Shown here piece after piece: positions 1 to 10,044 of a stretch of DNA of 64,000 bases. The position numbers and the translations under genes were made by a program. Where the stretch lies: contig CP053169.1 in assembly GCA_014607495.2 (NCBI GenBank), forward strand, positions 10,726,001 to 10,790,000. Direction: 5' to 3'. The notes under the pieces were generated by a model. That model did no database searches, had not been told where the DNA came from, and saw only the letters and a program-made list of their open reading frames with translations. This stretch comes from Carposina sasakii (taxonomy: Eukaryota; Arthropoda; Insecta; Lepidoptera; Carposinidae). Position 1 is the first letter of the stretch. Every line of letters begins with the position of its first letter.

Positions 1-75
1 AGTAAAAATCTACGAAGATAGAAATTAATAGAGTATCTTCCTACTTTGAGATGAATACTTACATATTTTCTATCT

Positions 76-446
76 TCATTATGGGTGCGCCCACCACCGG
101 GCCCTACACCCTCCACTGACCCTCGGATCTGATAACTCATAACTGCGACAACAGGCACTTGCACTAACTACAATCGCCACGAGAAACCAGACCCGAGCAC
201 CTAGCATGCAAGACAATACATTGCACTATTCCGAAATCAAAAACTAGATAAATAATCTACATATGTTTCGCCAACAACCGTGGAATCCTCAGGATTATAG
301 AAATTAGTAAACCACTAATTATTATGAACCTCTAAAACTCAACACATTACTTACACGTATTTTACGTTTATCACCGGGCCGATGATGGGCGCACCTATAG
401 TGAATGTTTGAACTTCCGAATTGTAACGCCTAATACAATTTCATTT
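76..446. repeat. Foldback-family element, copy 1
   Basis: This stretch starts ATGGGTGCGCCCACCACCGG and ends with GAACTTCCGAATTGTAACGC. It closely matches 63629-64000 and parts of 10955-11434, 13392-13672 and 35284-35528. The left arm is nearly complete. The right arm is cut down to about 75 bases (from about 372), so the copy is internally deleted. No coding capacity is seen. Confidence 0.7.
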
Positions 447-1620
447 ATATTTTCTATCTTTTATTTATGTCATTGATTAGTGATAAATTGCATAATTTCT
501 ATTTTTACATATATTTATATCTGTCTTGGCTATGTTAAACATGGCTGTGGGCATTTCCTTATGATCTTGCACTTCTCACTACCCCATTTGGGAAATACAG
601 CACGTTTATATGAATTAATATAATAACTACTTATTTATTATCTCTCCGATTAAAACAACTCGCCGTGTCTTCAGTTTATGTTTCAAAAAATCAATATAGC
701 ATGTTTCCTAAACATGGATCAATAGATTATAATTTGCTTAGTAATTTTGCGCTAACGAGTCCACACATTCTAGAAGAGATTCCATTTTCATCCCATCCTG
801 GACCCATGGGTTAATCAGTACCCACCACTCATTCCCGCCACTGCAGGATCAACAAGGGCGACCAGAAAACGACAAATAAAGTATAGGAAATCGTGTAGAC
901 CGAACGAGCGACTTTAAAGTAAGCGACTGTAAAGTAAGCGACTAAATACATAGAAATATATGATTAATATTAAATTAAGCACTAACAAACAAAATTAATC
1001 AGTGCCTACATAGTTGAGCTAACTATTAGTTAAAATACGTCAAAAAGTCATAGATTGACTGATGCATTTTAACTAATTAAGCTTAACTACTGATCAAATA
1101 GCTGGCCTATGGGGTATTGGGGGGGTGCAAGTACGCAATAAAAACCATACAAAAATCAATTTTTCGGGTTTATTTAGAAAATATAACACATTCAACATAA
1201 GTTATTTGCAAGTGGAAATGGAGGAGAAGTAAAAAAACAGCAAGCAACACAGGAATATTAATTAAGGTATCTTCTCTTCGTACAATACATACGCACATTG
1301 TCACAAATATAGTAATAACTTTAGTAATGTTATTTTAATTCTATATTTAGCATGCGCGTATTTTAACAATTTTACTTGACCCATAAGTAGTTATTTTTTA
1401 AACATACAGAAACTTATTATTAGGGTTTTTTAATTGCATTACACATTACACATTTTAATATGTAGTGTGTAATTATTTCAAAATTATAGTTCTCGTCTAT
1501 AATTATTTTACTGGTACACATGTGTATAGATATTACGAGTAATGCTATTTACTTACACAGTGAGTAAAGAAACAAAGCGTACCCTAATAAATCGCTTGCA
1601 AGAATAAAATAACAAACTTT
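447..1620. other. AT-rich gap without a gene
   Basis: No convincing exon was found. It holds a short fragment of the family containing TACCCCATTTTGGAAATACAG (about 575-603), and an imperfect inverted repeat at about 1013-1095 whose arms resemble GTTAAGCTTAATTAGTTAAA. A minus-strand AATAAA (TTTATT at 1169-1174) could serve the gene that ends at 1621, but this is a guess. Confidence 0.4.
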
Positions 1621-4600
1621 TTAATTATCATAGGGGTTCCAGTCCCGGCTAATAGCATAGCCGCGATCTCCATATCGTTCGATAGATCTATCGCGATATG
1701 ATCGCGCCTTCGATTCATATGAATCGTCTCTGTCTTGCGAACGTTGACGTCCTAGGACTATTGAAGGTGGTCTGCGTAGCACTAAGCCTCCCTCATTTCC
1801 GAAATAGTCGCGTCCATATAGTCCTTCCACGCGATAATTCGGGTTTACAGGAGGACGAGCAGTCGGAGGAACTTTTGTAGGTATGTAGCTTGGCCTAGAT
1901 GCATAGCCAGGTGCTCTTTGTGGAGGTCTCTCGTATTCGTATACTGGACTAGGCTCTCTGCGTCTTGATCCATATGCACCGCTGGAGCCTCTTAGCGAGG
2001 GTCTAACGTAGCCAAAAGCATCGTCACGTTCTTTATCATCTCGTCGACCTCCTCGTCTTGGGTTATTGAGAAGTTTCTTGGCATCTATAGGAGGTATGTA
2101 TGATCGCCATGCCTTAGGACGTCTTGAAGCAGGTTCGTAAGTGTCACATGGTTCAACTACGTTAGATTTGCCACGTCCAAGAGGACCACGGCGTCTGTCA
2201 CCTCGCCTGTCATCTCTGATCTTTCTGTTATCTTCCCAGATGGGAACAAGATCTGCGAGTCTAGACCTCAGTTGCGCTTGTTGCAGTAAGTTGGTGTAAA
2301 CGTTATCTATACCTGATGCTTCTCCCGATTGATTGGGTCGTTTAATTTTCTGTCCGTAATTGCCGCGTACACTTTCTTCATCACTTTCATTGCGGTCGTC
2401 CTTCTTCTCTCGACTTTCATCTTTGTCTCCACTGCGCTTTTCACTGCTACCTTTACGACTATTTCCACTTCCTTTTTCGATACTACTCTCTTTGCTAATG
2501 CTGCTTTCCTCTTCGCTACTACTACTGCTACCTTCTTCACTACCACTCTTTTTTTCATCACTTTCCGCTTTACGTTTTTCTTCACTGCTCTTATCTTCTC
2601 CACTTTCTTTTTGCTCCTTTTCACCACTGCCTCGTATTTGATCCTCTTCGCCGCTTTCTCTCTTTTCTTCGCCATCACTTCCGTCTCGTTCCCCACTTTC
2701 TTTCTTTCTAACTTCTTCACTGGTCCTCTTTCGTTCTTCTCCGCTGCCTTTTATTTGCTTTTCAGCACTAGCCCTTTTTCCATCTTCATCACTACCTTGA
2801 ATTTTCTCTTCACTGCCATCTCTATTGTCACGTTTCTTGGTTTCACCACTTTCTTTTCTAATTTCTTCACCGCTGCCTCGTCTTTCTTCTTCGCCACTTT
2901 GGTTTCTTTCATTCTCTTCACTTTCGTCTCTTCTGTTTTCGTTACTACCCTGCTTATCTTCTCCACTACCTTCCTTTTTTTCTTCCTCACTTCCATCTTT
3001 TCTGCTTTCTCCCCTGCTACGTTTTTGGTCTTCGCTACTGTCCTGCTTTTTTTCACCGCTGCCATCCTTGCCTTGTTCACCTCTTCCTCCCCTTCTTTCT
3101 CCACTACCCCGTTCTTGTTCTTGACCCCTCCTGTTTTCTTCACTACCTTCCCTTATTTTCTCGCTGCCTTCTGTTCTTCTTTCACCACTTCCTCTACGTT
3201 CTTCATTATGTTTATCCTTTTTTTCTTCACCGCTTACTTCGCTACTACTGCTGCTGCTATCTTTCTCTTCGCTTCGATCTTTCTTTCCTTCTCCACTACC
3301 TTTCCTATTTATTTCGCCACTATCTCTTCTATTTTCTCCTCTATCCTTACTCTGTTGCTCATTGCTGCCTTTTTTACCCTCTTCACCACTGCCTCTTCTT
3401 TTTTTCTCTTCACTTCTAGCTCCTTTTCTTTCTCCACTACGTTCCTTATTTTCTTCACCACTTTCTCTTTTTTGTTCCTCGTCACTGCCTTCATTATCTT
3501 CTTCGCCACTTCCTCTTCTTTGTTCCTCATTACTGCCGTCTTTACCCTCTTCACCACTACTTCTTCTCTCCTCTTCACCACCGTCTCTTCTTCTTTCTCC
3601 TCTGCCTTTTCTATTTACTTCACCACTTTCTTTTCTTCTATCTTCTCCACTTCCCCTTCTTCGTTCCTCATCACTGCCTTCTCTACCTTCTTCATCACTA
3701 CCTCTATTTCTTTCCTCTTCGCTTCCATCTCTCCTTTTTTCTCCTCTGCCTTTTCTATTTTCTTCACCGCTTCCTCTACTCCTGTCTTCTCCACTTCCCT
3801 TTGTTCGTTCTTCATCACTGCCATCTCTACCCTCTTCACCACTACCTCTATCGCTTTTCTCTTCGCTTCCATCTCTTCTTCTTTCCCCTCTGCCTTTTCT
3901 ATTTTCTTCGTCACTTCCTCTTCTCCTGTCTTCTTCACTTCTTCTTTTACGTCCCTCATCACTGCCTTCTCTACCTTCTTCATCCCTCCTTCTGGCGTCA
4001 CTTCCCCGTTTCTTGTCTTTTTGACTCCTCCTCCTTCTCCCTTCTTCTCCGCTGCTCCGTTTATTTTCTTCAGCACTGCGTTCCTTCTCATCCTCTTCAC
4101 TAACATTCCTCCTTTTTTCTTTACTACCCTTCTTTTTTTCTTCCCCGCTACCTCTCCTTACTTCTTCGCTGCCTTTTCTTTCACTTTCATCACTTTCACC
4201 TCGCTTTTTATCATCTTTGCCACTCTCTTCACTACTACTGCTGCTGTTGCTATCTACTTCTTTACGTCCTTTGTAATGATATACACTTGTCTCATATTGC
4301 TGATCTTGAAAATCTATGGCATGCGCATAGCAGGCCCCTACCACCGCCGCCAGTAAAATCTGCAATAGAATAAAAACAGGAAATCACATTACAAGAAAAA
4401 TAAATTAAATTTGTTGTTTCTTTTAAAAGAAAAATAGACAGGTCACAGTCTTTTAACTGAAGAAGTATTTTTTCCGATTGGTTAAAAAATAACTCATACC
4501 AGAATGAACCCGACTTCTTAAAGTTACTTGGATTCTTTTGTATCTGAGAATTCAATCCAGTGTTAAGAAAAAAAACCATTTAACCTTGTCTAAGTTTTAT

Positions 4601-5313
4601 TCACTTTCGACTTTAATTGAGATGAGAAAATTGTTAACACTAATAATTGAACACAAAAATTGTATTTAAATGCTAAAATCCGACAAGCGGAGTTAAACAT
4701 TTAAACATTGAATTATATTAATCTGCTTTCTAAATACTAATTATAGGTAACTGCTTCAATTATTTTAGTGCTCGATTAATCTTAAATGACGAAGGAAACT
4801 GACGAAATTTTCTACTAACAGAAATATGCAATTTAAGATGCTTATCTTATTTCGTGACAATCTCTAGCCTGAAGTAGAAACGTATTAACTTTACTCCTAG
4901 ACTTAAAGAAACAGTTAGTATGGAAATGAAGAAGATCTCTGGCGAATATAATACTAATTATGTTAATACGAATGTATATGAAAAATTTCAAGAAGAAATT
5001 AGTTGTGGAACAAACAAACTCACTTTCGCATTAATAATATTAGTTGGGTTAAGTAAGGTAACTCTTACACTTATATTGTGAAAGTTACAGACATTGACTT
5101 CCTATTTGTAATAAACAGGAGGTATAAACTTTATTGGCCTCTGGTCATTAAAAAATCGCAATTAAAAGATTTATAATCCCGCAATTTATTATGACACAGA
5201 CAGATGATCACAAATCTATGGCTAACGGTGTAACGGTCAACTGTAATGAATTAAAGGAACCTCTATCTAATCTATGGTACTGGGCAACTCACCAATAAAG
5301 TAGTGGTCTTCAT
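1621..5313 (-). CDS. Secreted Ser/Glu/Arg-rich repeat protein (919 aa), function unknown
   Basis: I propose two exons on the minus strand. Exon 1 is 5313-5293 (7 codons, MKTTTLL, then donor GTGAGT). Exon 2 is 4359-1621, entered through the acceptor TATTCTATTGCAG. The join is in phase 0 and gives an N-terminus MKTTTLL followed by ILLAAVVGACYAHA, a good signal peptide with likely cleavage after AHA. The long frame itself opens only with TTG, so an upstream exon was needed. After a short leader comes a low-complexity region of about 620 residues made of variants of KGSGEE/RRDGSEE, including at least three tandem 48-residue units beginning NRKGRGE. Then follows a non-repeat, Arg/Tyr/Pro-rich tail of about 230 residues with a single Cys. 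The many S-x-E sites would suit secretory-pathway (Fam20-type) phosphorylation; that is inference. I recognise no named family. The exon 1 choice is the least certain part. Confidence 0.72.
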
Positions 5314-5344
5314 CACGAAGTCCACCGGAGTGTGCCTCAGGATC

Positions 5345-5385
5345 GAGTGACGATCCAGCGACTTCACAAATAGTTTTATCAATTA
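5345..5385 (-). promoter_or_regulatory. Possible core promoter of the repeat-protein gene
   Basis: Reading the minus strand, a weak TATA-like GATAAAACTA (about 5380-5371) is followed about 30 bases later by TCACTC, an initiator-like site, and then by the proposed ATG at 5313. This leaves a 5' UTR of about 35 bases. The spacing is right but the motifs are weak. Confidence 0.3.
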
Positions 5386-6604
5386 CTGCTCAGCTTGACT
5401 GTGCTATCCTTGAAGGAATCCGCTGTTCAGTTAATTGAGGTGTAACACGATAACGCCCAAAGGTTAGTATTGGTATGTATTGTAATTATATAAATATGTG
5501 CAGGTATAGTTAAGGTAGTTCATGTAACGGTCACCTAAGGTCACGACTGAACTCAAGATTTCAACAAGGTATCTTTCAGAAGATGGAAGATCAGACATAG
5601 AGTTAATCGTTTTGAAATTATAATTGATGATATTCTAATGAATACTTATTTAATGAACCTCTCTGAGTGTGGAACTGCGGAAGTAAGTATTTAAAAACAC
5701 AATAATCTATAATACGAATTTGTAATTTTTTGCAAATACAAAAATATATATGACCTTTAATAAACAATAAATAGAGCGGATTGAGATATTGCACTGAAGG
5801 GTGTGGTTATAATTATTACTGTCTAGCGTAGTCTATAATCAATTAATGATGATTATTACTACAGTGGAAATATATGTTGCAGTAGTAGAAATTAGTGCTC
5901 TGTGGATTTTGGCTTGAAATTCTCGATGATGAGATGTGATGATTCTCTGATAGAGACTGAAATTTTATGCGAATGAATTTCAAAGCTTGTAAGTTTGTGT
6001 TAAGTATGAATTTTCAGAGAGATATATAAATTGGCTTACTGAAATACACATTTACTGTGTCAAAACCTTCATCATGATGAGAACATTAATAACTCAATCA
6101 TCTACATTCGTTTCTAAAAAAAACTTGTCTTCATTTTAGTATTGAGTTCTAAAACCCCTTATAAGGCATGTACATTATTTCGCAGGAAGTTACCATTTTA
6201 AGTACCTCCTTTGTTTTCTTTCGGAACTCATATTGTCAAGGATTAGGCATTTGTTTTACGGCCGGCTACCTGCCTGACGTCAACCCTTCTTGGTTTAGGT
6301 GACAATTTTAGAATATTGAAATCAGTACTTTATGAATTAAATTCAGTAGTATCACCCAATCGCAGTCTAAACCATGGTCTATCACCGCACAGACACCCAT
6401 CTGGAAACGGGTACTTTGTAAATACATTTAATTTTCTTTTTTAGTTGGTTCAGATAGTTTTAAGATTATGGTTAGTTAGTTATACTAACTAGAGAAGAGA
6501 AAAACTAAAAAAAAATGCGAAAATATGAAACACGAAAAAAGTTAATAAAAGTAGTTTCTCAGTAATGTAGTCTAATGACTTAATTTATGTAATGAAAAAT
6601 TTAT
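5386..6604. other. AT-rich gap, no gene supported
   Basis: No exon chain was found on either strand. A plus-strand TATATAAATT at about 6023 lies about 50 bases before an ATGATG at 6072, but the frame that follows has only about 20 codons and no clear donor, so no gene is called. Confidence 0.35.
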
Positions 6605-6920
6605 CTATACATATAATAAAAATGTAACGGATCGCTGTCTGTACATGAAAGATATATTATAGGAGACCTTTATTAACGCATTAGTACCCAAAAGAATGAT
6701 TTTTGTCTGTTTGTCGGTTTGTCTGTGCGTTTGTGCACGCTAATCTCAGAAACGGCTGAACCGATTTCGATGAAGTTTTCGGGAATATGTTGTGACAGGC
6801 CCCACTTAACATATAGGGTACGTTTTATCCCAGGAAAATTTTTTTATCCCGGATAATTTCGACATTTTGTTTTTTCTGTAGTCCACGCAGACGGAGTCGC
6901 GGGCGTCCACTATTAAGAAT
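6605..6920 (+). repeat. Interspersed element ending GACGGAGTCGCGGGCGTCCAC
   Basis: It starts near CATATAATAAAAATGTAACG and passes through ATCCCGGATAATTTCGACAT to GACGGAGTCGCGGGCGTCC. The same element recurs at 10828-11534 (split), 12274-12608, 20765-21105, 32832-33062, 33943-34075 and 47624-47768. It is short and non-coding, of SINE or other non-autonomous type; I do not know its formal name. Confidence 0.7.
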
Positions 6921-6981
6921 AATTAACAATAAGTAAGACTGCTTTTAAGTAAGACTAAGTGCTTTTACATAATTATATCGT

Positions 6982-7053
6982 GGGGTGAAAGGCTATTTGG
7001 GATAAGCGCCATTTATATATATATGGGGCTTATCCCAAATAGCCTTTCACCCC
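6982..7053. repeat. Perfect 26-bp inverted repeat (hairpin)
   Basis: The arm 6982-7007 (starts GGGGTGAAAGGC) is exactly complementary to 7028-7053, with a 20-base AT-rich loop. Beyond one mismatch, a further 6 bases (ATATCG/CGATAT) also pair. The strand would form a stable hairpin with arms of about 33 bp. Confidence 0.85.
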
Positions 7054-8859
7054 TCGATATATAGATACACACGTCTGTGTTGCCAAAAATGGTTCGCGAA
7101 TGAGGCTCTAGTTACACTCTCATTTAGCATAGAGGGATAAGACGTGAAAGACCAGTCACAAGCTGCTAGCTCATGACTTGACAGAACGCAGCAGTACGAG
7201 AATCAGTCTCAAAGAGCTAGCCAGAGCATACGTAACACAATTTATGTGGTCACGATTATCAAGCCACACCCAAAAAAAATTGATACCATATTGTGACATA
7301 CGTTTCAATATGTCCGGGTTTCTTTGGTGGGTTTCCCCAAATCGACGACACATTGCTGCAACCACATCCTTGCATCGATAACAGTTTTTTGGGTAATAGG
7401 TAACTATTTACTGTTCCCATGTTGATGCAGAGTTTCACTAGAAAGGTTTCACTGTGTCTGTTTAAGTTGGTCACCCCAGCAATAAAGGGTTTAATCCATG
7501 TTCCGAGAGGATATTATATAAGTAACTATATATATTTCCATGAGGTCCATCAGCCAATTTATGGTCGAGACAATGTTTGGTCCTAAATTAAAGTTTTTGT
7601 ATGAAAACAAGTACATAAAAAAAATTATTTGAACTCGATTTCTAGAGCTATTGCACTATTTTTACCCGACTGCGCGACGCAAAGGAGCGGTATTGTGTTT
7701 AACAGCCTATGTATGTATGTATGTATGTTCCTTTGAAGCACTACACAGACCAAACGCCTCGGCCGATTTTTATGATTCATACGTCAATCGATTCCTCTTA
7801 GTCCGGCGAGTGTCACTAAAGACATGACGTTAGTGAAAATCCAATATGGCGACTACTGGACGCCATTTTGTGAAAATGAAAAAAATTAAGTCGACAAATT
7901 ATATTGAGTGGGGTATCGTTGAATAGGGTATTTCAAAATCATTTTTAGGTTTCTCTCAACATTTTTCGATTCGACCAACCGTTTAGGATCTATATCGATT
8001 GAAAGTTGCGTAACAACCATTCTCACATATAAGGTTTTAGACAGCAGCAAGACGAAAACTTCTTGCTGCCGAGCATGTTGAACATGTTTCTTAAAGCGTA
8101 CCTATTAGTAGCTAGGTACTCATAACAAAAAAGTATAAAATAAAAAAACATAATTTAAAAATCCAAAAACCCGACTGCTTCAAAAATAAGCAAATAATGT
8201 AATTATCCGACAGCCAAGCTAATATTTCAATGGATCCTGGCTGTTCAGTTGTTATGTTACGATCATTAGAAAATATTTTATGTTCTTCAATAGTATTCAT
8301 TCCATAATAATATTATAGAATTCTAGACCACCGGACATCTAAGTGCTTGTTTTTTTTCTTTTCAGTTTTTTTATTATGTAGGTACATTATTTGCTTCTTT
8401 TTTAAGCAGTCGGGTTTTTTATATAAAATAACAGACGACTAAACAATTCAACTAATGCCGATTTAGCCGACAATAAGTCAGAAAAAAACACTTTTGTATT
8501 ATTAACTGGTCGCCAGATTTTTGTATTTTTTCCCGAAAAGCATGCAATTTGCACACTTCTGCCCACTCTCTTTGAGGATAATAGGCGTTAATCTACACAG
8601 CTATTTTTTTTATATCAGATCATCGCGTTTATTCATATGGACGCGGATGTGTTCTATCTGACAACCACGTTTGTTACAGTAAAAAATGCCCTAGTTCCTT
8701 AGTCGACTCTTACGACATGCACGGAAGGAGATTATCCCATTTAGCCCAATCTGCTATAAAACTACATACCTACTATAATCCTTATTACATTGTAGTATAG
8801 TGTTGTTATTCACACTGCACTATGCTGCTCGCTTAGCTCTGCACACGGCTTCGCTCTAC
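7054..8859. other. Repeat debris, no gene supported
   Basis: The stretch holds a TATG microsatellite near 7709-7728 and pieces of common interspersed repeats, such as AAGCAGTCGGGTTTTTTATA at about 8403. It also holds a fragment with TTAGTCGACTCTTACGACAT at about 8699 that is shared with 19140-19375. All open frames are short and without family features. Confidence 0.4.
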
Positions 8860-9001
8860 TATATAAACACAGTTTTGGCAAAATTTGCCACATAAAGCTG
8901 GCAACAGCTTTAGACATCTTCTTTATATTTATTATTATTTTATAATATTTTTATTATTTATTAATATAAATATTTGGTTCTGTTTATTTTTATAATAAAA
9001 G
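8860..9001 (+). promoter_or_regulatory. Candidate promoter and 5' UTR exon of prophenoloxidase copy A
   Basis: A TATATAAAC box lies at 8860-8868. About 130 bases downstream is a strong donor, AAAAG|GTAAGT, with the exon end at 9001. The coding exon of copy A starts just after an acceptor (TTTCTAG, exon from 10037), so an upstream non-coding exon is needed, and this is the best candidate. Copy B has the same plan (TATA, short 5' UTR exon, intron, then ATG a few bases after the acceptor). The start site itself, perhaps near 8890, is inferred. Confidence 0.45.
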
Positions 9002-9149
9002 GTAAGTTTTTTTAGTGCTTGTTATGTGCTGCTGCGATGTTCAATTTTTAAGTGATTACATAAAATTTATTAGATTAATTAACTCGTGTCGTCGTTTAGT
9101 CAAAATAAAGATTAATAGTGTATGTGGAGATTATTTTGGAGGTACATGT

Positions 9150-9570
9150 AGCCGCATGTATTCATCGTCAGCCTATTGCAGTCCACTGCTGGACGTAGGC
9201 CTCCCCCAGTGTACGCCACATGGCTCGATCTCCCGTTTTTGCCATCCAGTCACTACCAGCCGTCCTCTTTAAGTCATCGGTCCATCTGGCCGGAGGGCGC
9301 CCAACGCTACGCTTGCCGAGGTGCGGTCTCCATTCGAGAACCCGTTTACTCCACCGTCCATCGGTTCTACGACCGGCCGGCCCACTGCCACTTCAGTCGA
9401 GCCTATGTCTGTCACTTTGGTCTTCTGCCGAATAATATCGTTTCGGACTTTGTCCATTCGCGATATTCCGAGCATTGACCTTTCCATAGCTCTCTGAGTG
9501 ACATGTAATCGGTGAACCAGCCTCACCGTCAGGTTCCACGTCTTGGCTCCGTAAGTCGTAAAATTAAATA
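9150..9570 (-). mobile_element. RTE-clade LINE fragment, C-terminal end of the polymerase ORF
   Basis: Read on the minus strand, the sequence gives pieces such as ERSMLGISRMDKVRN, KTKVTDIGS and LGALRPDGP in more than one frame. These match the usual tail of insect RTE-type proteins and end near the [12 protein letters not shown] terminus (TCCAGCAGTGGACTGCAATA in reverse). It is heavily mutated and short. It lies in the proposed 5' UTR intron of PPO copy A. Confidence 0.6.
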
Positions 9571-9589
9571 ATATCTTCTATGCTGCTCT

Positions 9590-9835
9590 GCCTGGGAGTG
9601 TAAAAAAACGTATAATTCTACAGCTGCTTCTCTTCCCGGGCATACTGTACAAGTCAGTAGATGGACAAGAGGATCTTAGTGTTTTGTAGGCCATGGGCTG
9701 ACCACTAACCGAACTTGTACATCTCAACTATACCCTCAAAATTGGTCAGAAGTGGCACCATGTGGTTCTATCGGCCCTTGGTGCTCTGCCTACCCCGTAA
9801 GGGATAAATGCGTGATTTATATATATATTAAATGT
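9590..9835 (-). repeat. Interspersed repeat with GTGGCACCATGTGGTTCTAT core
   Basis: The sequence is a reverse copy of the 19672-19930 element; shorter copies lie at 13025-13110 and 38655-38745. Shared landmarks are CCCGGGCATACTGTACAAGT and GGTAGGCAGAGCACCAAGGG (other strand). It is non-coding and of SINE-like size (about 250 bp). Confidence 0.65.
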
Positions 9836-10044
9836 TTTTACAATCTACTAACTCAAATTGGGATTTATCCACGCAACTACACCATCGCGGTCCTAAATCG
9901 TGTATCTTTTATTAATATACAACAGATTACAAAAACGATGTACGGAAAAACTTGTACAAAGTTATGAGACACTGTACTATTTTTTGTAAAAACCTAAACA
10001 AAAATAAAAACAACTAATCAATTTGGATCTTTCTAGAAATCAAT

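Noticed and set aside
2360..4106. Other long frames on both strands between 2300 and 4106
   Set aside because: They are shadows of the same repeat in other frames (Lys/Val/Glu-rich or Ser/Leu/Pro-rich).
2329..4356. A 675-codon plus-strand open frame opposite the repeat protein
   Set aside because: It is the antisense of a Ser/Glu/Arg-rich low-complexity sequence, where stops are rare. The predicted product is a string of Phe/Ser/Thr/Leu with no family features, and the minus strand has the signal peptide and splice site.
6068..6078. Alternative first exon (MMK) for the repeat protein on the minus strand
   Set aside because: The donor after AAG would be GTTTTG, much weaker than GTGAGT at 5292, and the 5293-5313 exon gives an equally good or better signal peptide.
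6023..6135. TATATAAATT followed by ATGATG on the plus strand
   Set aside because: The frame has only about 20 codons with no clear donor and no recognisable product; too weak for a gene.
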